Shown here: one piece after another, positions 57,211 to 64,000 of the stretch
Position numbering within the stretch: the first letter of the stretch is position 1
How the letters are laid out: every line of letters starts with the position of its first letter
Made by a program: the position numbers and the translations under genes
The notes under the pieces: generated by a model
Database searches by the model: none
Told to the model about the DNA's origin: nothing
Seen by the model: the letters and a program-made list of their open reading frames with translations, nothing else
Source: Rhynchosporium graminicola
Lineage: Eukaryota > Ascomycota > Leotiomycetes > Helotiales > Ploettnerulaceae
Assembly (NCBI GenBank): GCA_900074885.1
Contig: FJUW01000032.1
Location: 248,001-312,000 of the forward strand
Reading direction: 5' to 3'
Length of the DNA stretch: 64,000 bases

Positions 57211-59089
57211 GCTATAGATCTATTATACTATAGTTTTTTATAGTGAGAATTATAAGAACCGAAATAGTAAATCCTAAATCGAACTCACTTCTCTTAACGC
57301 TTATAAAGCTATAGAAAAGGGACGCCTTTACTATTAAGAAGTTAGCTAGATTATAGAAAACTAGGGATATAGATTAGAGTATCGATAGCGAAGGACTACT
57401 AAGACACTAGCGAAAGGCTTACGTTCCGCTAGACGAAGCTATCTATACTGAAATTATAAAGATATATTATAATAATCTAATTATAAGCTATTTTAGTTAA
57501 GATAAGACGCTAAAGCTTATCTAGCGAAAGTACTATTAGTAGAAGATAAAGCTAGATATTAAAGAATATGTTAAAAGTTATGATATTTATTAAAGGATAA
57601 AAGTAAGAAGAATAAAGATAGCTAGCGAGATATAAGCGCTTAGCTAGCTAAGTAAGCTATTTAAGTCTATAACTATAGACTTTATTATAGATCTGCTACC
57701 TTATAAAGGAAGCTCTATAAGAAGAATCTCTGATAGTTTACTAGTGATTATCGATAGATATACTAAAGATATAGAGTATATTCCTTACTTAAAGATAATT
57801 AATACGCTAAGCTTAGCTCGGCTATTTATTGACTATTAGTTTAAGAACTACGGATTACCTACGGTTATTATTACTAATAGAGGTTCTGTTTTCACTTCTA
57901 AGTTCTAGTAAGAGGTATACTTCTACCTCCGAATAATAAGAGGTCTTTCGACGGCGTTTTACTTATAAACTAATAGGTAAACGGAATAATAAAACTAAGC
58001 TATAGAAGTATAGCTATAGTATTTCGTATACTATCTTTAAGATAATTAGATAGACCTATTACCTATAGCGAAATTCGCGTATATAAATATATATTATAAG
58101 GCTATTAGAATAAGTCTAAATAAGGCTAAGTATAGAATTACGCTAGATAGTCGCTAAGGTATCGAGGACGATCCTATAAGAGGGGAGATACTTACTACTA
58201 AAGAAAGAGCAGAAGAAGTAATTAAGAAACGCTAAGAGCTAGAGAATAGCTAGCGAAGAACTAAAGAAACCTAGGCGAAATAATATAATAAGAACTATTA
58301 ACTAGTTGAATTTAAAGTAGATTAATAAGTCCTATTCTTAGTAAAGAATATCAAAACTATTCGATCGAGTAAGAAGCTAGACTACTAATTTATAAAGCTA
58401 TTTAAGATCAGCGAAAGAATTAGAAAGCAGGTATATTAATTAGATTTACTTACTAAGTATAGTCGGCTATATAATATCTTCTATATCTTACTATTAGAAC
58501 TATACTAGTAAAGGCCCGGCGAGTCGTTAGAAGTTATTTAACCTGACCTTATCGATAGCGAAGAATTATAAGAGGTCGATTCCTTACTAGACTAGCGAGT
58601 AGTTAGAAGGAGAGAATAATTCCTAGTAAGATAGAAGGGGTTTACTTTCGCTTATGATTCTCAAGAGCTAAAAGAAAACCTCTAAGGACTCTAGAAAGAA
58701 ATTAAAGCTTTAAAAAATCAAAACGCTATAGAAAGACTAGCGAAACGCTAGCGAAAGTGAAATAATACTTATAAAAGGATATATACCTTTCTATTTTTTC
58801 TTATAGGGTTTTATAGTTTTAAAGGTATATTAGAGATTATAAATCTAGTAGAGGTCTAAGGGGAAAAAGAGGTTTTATTATCTATATAGATCACTAGTAA
58901 ACTAGCTCTCGCTAGATAAACTCCGAGATATCGCTAAAGAAAATTTACTTAGTAACTTCCTAATTAGTAGTATCTACGTCCTTAACCGGGACTTCCTCTC
59001 TATTAACCTCTAGCTACGTATCTAGTAAAGCTACCTATAGAAAGAATCTAGTATAAATAATACGGAAGTCTTTCGCTGAAGATTAGTAG

Positions 59090-59940
59090 GGAACTCGCTA
59101 GAGAGATTAATTCATACTATACGGAGACTACGAATTTCCTCTAGAAGAGTAGCATTTATAATATCGATAGTAGCAGTAACTTTAGCTATAGAGCGTAGCG
59201 TATACCCAGATACTTTAGCGATCGCCGACGTAATACTAGAGGATAGCTCGGTATTAGAATTAATAACTAGCTTCTAAGGAGATTTAATAGCTATAGTATT
59301 ACTAACTTTAGAAGTGTGATTAGCCCGCTTCTTCTCTATATTAAAGCGTACCTAGGTAATCTTTAATACTTCTTCGGAACTCTCGCTTATTACTACTTTT
59401 AAAGCTATATCTTAAAGTTAGCTAAGAATACATATTAGGATAGCTAGAACCTCGCCGGCTATTAGCTAAGTATTCGCTAGAGAGAGGAAATTTATAATTA
59501 TATCCTCGTAAGATTTACTTTTCTTAATATAATCTATATACTTACTAGTAATAGAGTTAAGAGCTAAAGTGCACTTTAACTTAAGGAATAAAGTATACTC
59601 GCCGGCGTATCGTAAGTAAGTCTCCGGACGCGGTATCTCCTCGTTCACCTTAGCACGAGCCTTCGACTTTATCTGCGTATTCTTTCGACTAGTATAAAGG
59701 GTCTTATCGTAACGGGTAGAAGGGCTATTATCTTAGCTCGGCTCGCCTTTAGTATCCTTATTATTATCTTTAGCTCGCTAGCGCTTAGTCGATAACCCGC
59801 TAGCGACTGCGGTTTTTCCCTTATTAATAGGGGTAAAAGTATTACTTGAAGGAAGAGTATCTTTAAGCGAACTACTAGTAGCGCGCTTACGAAGGTTCTT
59901 CTTAGGAGCTAAAAGGTTAAGTTAATACTACCTAATACCT
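59090..59940 (-). pseudogene. Antisense ORF of Gy2, between pol and 3' LTR
   Basis: On the strand opposite to pol one frame reads through about 280 codons interrupted almost only by TAG/TAA codons of RIP type; the piece 59648-59466 is open without any. The N-terminal part is basic and Ser/Thr-rich (APKKNLRKRATSSSLKD), followed by a more globular segment (RPETYLRYAGEYTLFLKLKC, then SKYIDYIKKSKSYEDIIINF) and a Ser/Thr/Ala-rich tail. I recognise no domain. It is not obviously similar to the antisense frame of Gy1, though it lies at the same place in the element. Confidence 0.55.
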
Positions 59941-60197
59941 TATATTTATAACTTATATATAGTTACTATTATTATCGTTAATTATTTAAGAAGGGAGAGA
60001 AGAGAGAAAGTTAAGAGTTATATAGAGGAGTTGCCTAGCGCTTTACCCCGCATTCTAGCCTTACTAATAATAAAGAAGAATTAGAATAAAGGTGAATCCT
60101 GAAAGGAATACCTTGCCGGCGCCTCGCTAAAGTATCGCTAGCTAGGGTATTTTAATGCCTTCACTTCTAGGATAGAAGTATTTAAGAGGGGAGATAT

Positions 60198-60379
60198 TAT
60201 AATAGGTCTATACGCCTAGTGCCTCCTACTCCTGTATTTCAGAATTAGAGAGGAAGGAAGAACCTTCTCTCCTTAGTAATTAGTTTCTATATTAACCGGA
60301 TTATTACTAGCGAACCTCTAGCGACTATTCTACTATTCTATTATGCCTATTTATCTCAGCGTACTAAGTGATTATTATA
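60198..60379 (+). repeat. Gy2 3' LTR
   Basis: 182 bp partner of the 5' LTR, preceded by the polypurine tract and followed by TCATC. Confidence 0.9.
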
Positions 60380-63300
60380 TCATCTTCTAATTTACTATAG
60401 AAACTATAACCTTATCTCTAACGTTCTAATCTACCTCGCGGCGACTATAATTAGCTAAGCGCTCTATTTTATCTTATTAACTCTTAAGCGAGGATTTAGC
60501 AAATTCCGTAGTAGCTATCATCCGAGTAGCTATACGAAGAGCGTCCTCTCGATTAATAATCTCGGTAGCAGTTACTAGAGGTATTAGATTAATAAGGTCC
60601 TAGGAGGTTCTTACTTTATAGCTATTAAGTAGCTAAAATAGAGATATATTACTAAGTGACTCGTAAGAAAGTATAAGCTGCGCGATATTTATTACTAGGA
60701 GTAGTAAGCTCTAGTTATCTTAATAGTAAGTATAGAAAGGACGCAGTCTTTACTTAATCTACTAGTTCATGATCTCGGTCTAGCTATCGATATTCGGGTT
60801 ATATATAGTAATTAGCTTAACTTTCGTACTAAGGATATAGTAATACTTATTCCAGAAGCTCGAAATAAACTATATTCTATAATCCGAAACGATCGAATCG
60901 GGTATACTGAAGTAATAGCTCTAGTAGATAGTAAAGAGCTCGGCTATCTATCTAGCTATAATCGTTTTATAATAAGGAATAGATACTAGTTTCTTTAATA
61001 ATCTATCTATAATTACGAATATAGCGTTGAAGTTACTCTTATCTAATAGTAACTTAGTGAAATCTATCGTTAGGTACTAGTAAGGTCGTGCTAGGATCAG
61101 TAAGGGATAGAGGAACCTAGGGGTCTTATCTCTTTTCGCTTTTATCCGTATATAGCTATAATTTATAATATAGCGTATAATATCTGCTATTATACTCCTC
61201 TAGTAGTAGCTGCGACTAAGAAGTAGCTTGACTTTCGTATTCCTAGTATATACTACTTATAGTTACGTATAAATATAGCGAATAAGTGCTATTCGTAGCT
61301 CTAGAGGCTCGGTAGGGACTTCTAAACGCCCTTAAAAGAAGAGCTTTCCGCGGACTAACTAATAGTCGGGATACTTCTATCTTATCTCCTCCCGAAGAAG
61401 TCCTAGCTCCGGAGACTCCTTATTAGCTAAAAAGACTTAGTTAATAATATCATAGTTCTCGATATCGTAAGTAACTATAGTAGTAGTATCAGGAGCTTCC
61501 CTTATAAGGAACTCTTCGTTTTTACTCGTAAGTAATTCTACTAGTAAGCCGGGGTCCCGGGTTTCAGCTTATAGGAAGGTCTTAGGAGTTCCTATCAGGG
61601 AAAGCTTATAATAGAACTTAGTAATCATAAGCGAGTCCTAGAGGTCTTAAAGCACTTCGTTACTAATCTTATTACTTAGGATTAGCTATTAGTTCCGAAG
61701 TGCGCGCTTTCTAGCTTCTAGCGAAAAGAGGTCCTAATTATAGCGTTATAGCGTATTAGCTAGAGTATTTATAATTCCCATTCGATATATAATCTCAAAG
61801 TAGAATTAAGTAAAGAATTCAGCTTATCTCGCTTACTATACGTTAAGGTCTTTTATTATTATAAAATACTCTAAGGTATAGTAATCTATATAAATATAGA
61901 CTATCTTCTATATACTTAGTAGCTTAAGCTTATACTATTAAAAGGAACAGAAGATCGCTAAGAGCTCTTTATTATATATTAGGTAATTTAGCTCTATATC
62001 GATTATAGTCTTTAAGAAGAAACCGACTAGATAAAATATACTATTATCTTGAAGTTATAAGAGCACGCTAGCTATTACCCTATCAGAAGAATTAGTTTCA
62101 AGTCTAGTTTCCTTAAAAGGATCGTAGTAATATAGAATCGGGGCCGACTAGAGAGCTTAATAGAGGCGCTCCTAAGCTTCCCGATACTCGTTTCTAAAGC
62201 GAAAAGGGATATCTTTCCTAGTAAGGAAAGTAAGAGAGCGATAAATACTACTATAGTCTTTAATAAATCGATAGTAGAAGTTGCAGGAACTAAAGTAACT
62301 TATATACTATAGATATTATTAGTATATACCTAGTTCTTAATAACTTCGATCTTCTTAGGGTCGACTTCGATTCTATTAATTCTAATAATAAATCTAAGAA
62401 ACTTCGTATAAGTAATACTGAATTTAGACTTCTTAATATCGGCTTAAAGGCTATAGGCCCGTAGAATCTCGAGAATCTTTTGTACGTAGATATCGTGCTC
62501 TGCTTCTGAGTCTAAATAGATTAAGATATTATCTAAATACGCTAAGCAGAAGTCGTCTAAGTGCTCTATTAATATATTATCAATAAAACGCTAAAAGGTA
62601 GCTGGCCTATTTATAAGGCCGAAAGGAAGCACCTTATACTTATATATCCTATATCAAGCGCGAAAGGTAGTAAAATCTTCAGAATCTTTCGATATGCGGA
62701 TTTTATAAAATACCTGCTGAATATCGACCTTCGTGAAGATTTTCGCCTTAGAGATTCGTGCTATTATCTTATCGATTAATAGAATAGGGTATAAGTCCTT
62801 CTGAGTAAGCTCGTTTAGTTTCCGAAAGTTAATATAGAATCGTAGCTTATTACTCGCTTTTTTAGCTATTAGGATTAGTATAGCCTAAGGAGTATTAGAT
62901 AGTGTGATAAAGCCTTTATAGAGGTTCTTAGTAATATATCGTTTAGCTTTAGTAAGATACTTATTAGGTATATATCGTAGAGGCTCTATAGTTAGAGTAT
63001 TCTCCCTGGTAAGCTTAATCTTATAGTCGACTATAGGTCTTCTTACTACTAGGTTATTAGAGGCTCTAGTAAAGAATAAACCTTCAAATTCCTTCTATTT
63101 AGTAGGGAGCTATTTCTTAATTAGCTTATCGTTCTGAAAGTACTTAGCTTCTCTAGCTTACTCGGAAGATAGACCTTCGTCGAGAGCGCATAACTCGATA
63201 GTATTAGCTGCTTAGTTACTTTCATAATATTAGATCTCGTCTTAGATTTCTTTTAAGGAAGTAACGAAAACCTCTAATCTATTACTCTTTTTTCAGTATT

Positions 63301-64000
63301 TTCGATATAAGTAGAAGTTATATATAATAGCCGCGGAGATTTAATTAATATCAGTCTTATATAGCTATCTCTTAGCTTCATAAGCTATAGCGATATTAAT
63401 CTTGCTTCGAGCCGCTTCCTTACAGGTAGTATTATCCTTCTCTTATAATCCGGGATCACGAGTTTAGAAAAAGTTATTTGCTAGCTCGTGCTTTACTAGT
63501 AACTCGTTCATAATATAGAGGCTACTTTTTAACTCTCTTATAAAGGCAGATAGGCGTTTCTCCTTCTTAGCTTATATAGATTATATAGGAGCTAGTATTC
63601 CGGCGACCTCTTGATCTATTAAAGTATCTCGTTATTATTAGTCTAATTAGTACTATAGATTTACTATCTTAATATCTAGAGGAAGTAGTAACTCTAAACG
63701 CTTATCGTAGTAGCGTACCGGGAGTATATCCGTCGGCTATTCTAAGCGATTTTTAGCACGCCGGTAGTAGTTTTACCTGAGTTCGTAGTACTCTATGAAT
63801 TTATAGCTAATTAATATATTATTATTTCCTAAGTTAGTAATTAAGAAAGGGAAGTTAATATAGCGTTAATCGATAGTAAGAGTAAGGAGAATTACGTATA
63901 TAATAGCGGCACCGGCTTATCTGTTATAGCTAGTTAAGATAATAGGTTTTAGAAAGGTAAAGAAATTAATACCTAAGAGGTTACGAAGTTTAGGAGCGAC

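Larger units (their letters stand above)
49412..60379 (+). mobile_element. Gy2, Ty3/gypsy chromovirus, interrupted by TRIM-B
   Basis: Two 182-bp LTRs (49412-49593 and 60198-60379) and a target-site duplication CCATC/TCATC, differing by one RIP-type C-to-T. Polypurine tract AAGAGGGGAGATAT precedes the 3' LTR. Plus-strand order: gag (from about 49650) with a zinc knuckle near 50690-50770; protease near 50880; then, after TRIM-B, reverse transcriptase (YLNNIL near 55860); RNase H to about 56700; integrase with an HHCC-like part and catalytic core (57300-58150); and a chromodomain (WKGF-type block near 58620). Removing TRIM-B and the 162-bp assembly duplication leaves about 6.8 kb. All frames are broken by TAG/TAA. 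Confidence 0.85.
48605..64000 (-). mobile_element. Gy3, Ty3/gypsy chromovirus-like element, runs off the window
   Basis: Transcribed right to left. Its 3' LTR is 48605-48835 (TGTTACGG... end), followed by a purine-rich tract on the minus strand (AGAGGGGAGTAG). Integrase C-terminus with chromodomain-like sequence lies at 48840-49411. Gy2 then interrupts it, and pol continues at 60385-64000 with integrase, RNase H and reverse transcriptase (YLDNIL near 62530). It keeps noticeably more CA/TG than Gy1 or Gy2. The 5' LTR and probably gag are beyond the window. The left target-site copy is ATAAG (48600-48604). Confidence 0.8.

Noticed and set aside
33200..64000. Centromere or AT-rich satellite interpretation of the repeat block.
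   Set aside because: No short tandem satellite is seen; content is explained by identifiable RIPped transposons, although a pericentromeric location cannot be excluded.
1..64000. CRISPR arrays, bacterial operons, plasmid or phage features.
   Set aside because: None seen; spliceosomal introns and fungal gene families show this is nuclear fungal DNA.

Overview
The window is nuclear DNA of a filamentous ascomycete, most likely Pezizomycotina and possibly Leotiomycetes; the class is an inference from overall gene style, not proven. Evidence: short introns (about 45-120 nt) with GTAWGT-like donors and CTAAC/CTGAC branch points, a white collar-2 photoreceptor subunit, and a 31-kb AT-rich block in which CA/TG dinucleotides are almost gone while CG remains. 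That last pattern is the signature of repeat-induced point mutation (RIP), a fungal genome defence.

Region 1, positions 1-32,391, is gene-rich. In order: the 3' end of a C2H2 zinc-finger gene (+); a truncated short-chain dehydrogenase pseudogene (-) lying between two small RIP-decayed patches; a cyclase-family hydrolase (+); an RMD5/GID2 E3 ligase subunit (-); an STB6-like protein (+); mitochondrial chaperone TIM10 (-); mitochondrial lysyl-tRNA synthetase (+); a small secreted protein (-); RAD50 (-); white collar-2 (+); a 702-residue acidic protein of unknown function (-); and a RidA-family deaminase (-). I rebuilt exon structures from splice signals and protein-family continuity. These are mostly housekeeping genes arranged as divergent and convergent pairs, with no metabolic cluster. 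RMD5/RAD50/WC-2 are chromosomal core genes, so this is not an accessory chromosome throughout.

Region 2, positions 32,392-64,000, holds no intact gene. It starts with a 501-bp inverted-repeat element and a decayed hAT transposon, followed by stacked LTR retrotransposons whose boundaries I could place from matching LTRs and target-site duplications. Gy1 (minus, 36,386-43,137) sits in a LINE-like relic. A second stack is nested five deep: a gag-bearing LTR-like element, then a Gy1-type LTR fragment, then Gy3 (minus, runs off the window), then Gy2 (plus, 49,412-60,379), then the short element TRIM-B. A sister copy, TRIM-A, lies in the outermost element in the opposite orientation.

Points most worth a second look: a RAD50 start codon apparently split by an intron and completed by a 2-nt micro-exon; antisense open frames between pol and the 3' LTR in two different Ty3/gypsy families; the TRIM pair forming a 2.2-kb inverted repeat; and two single-N assembly joints, each flanked by a direct duplication (1,747 bp and 162 bp) that looks like unmerged contig overlap.
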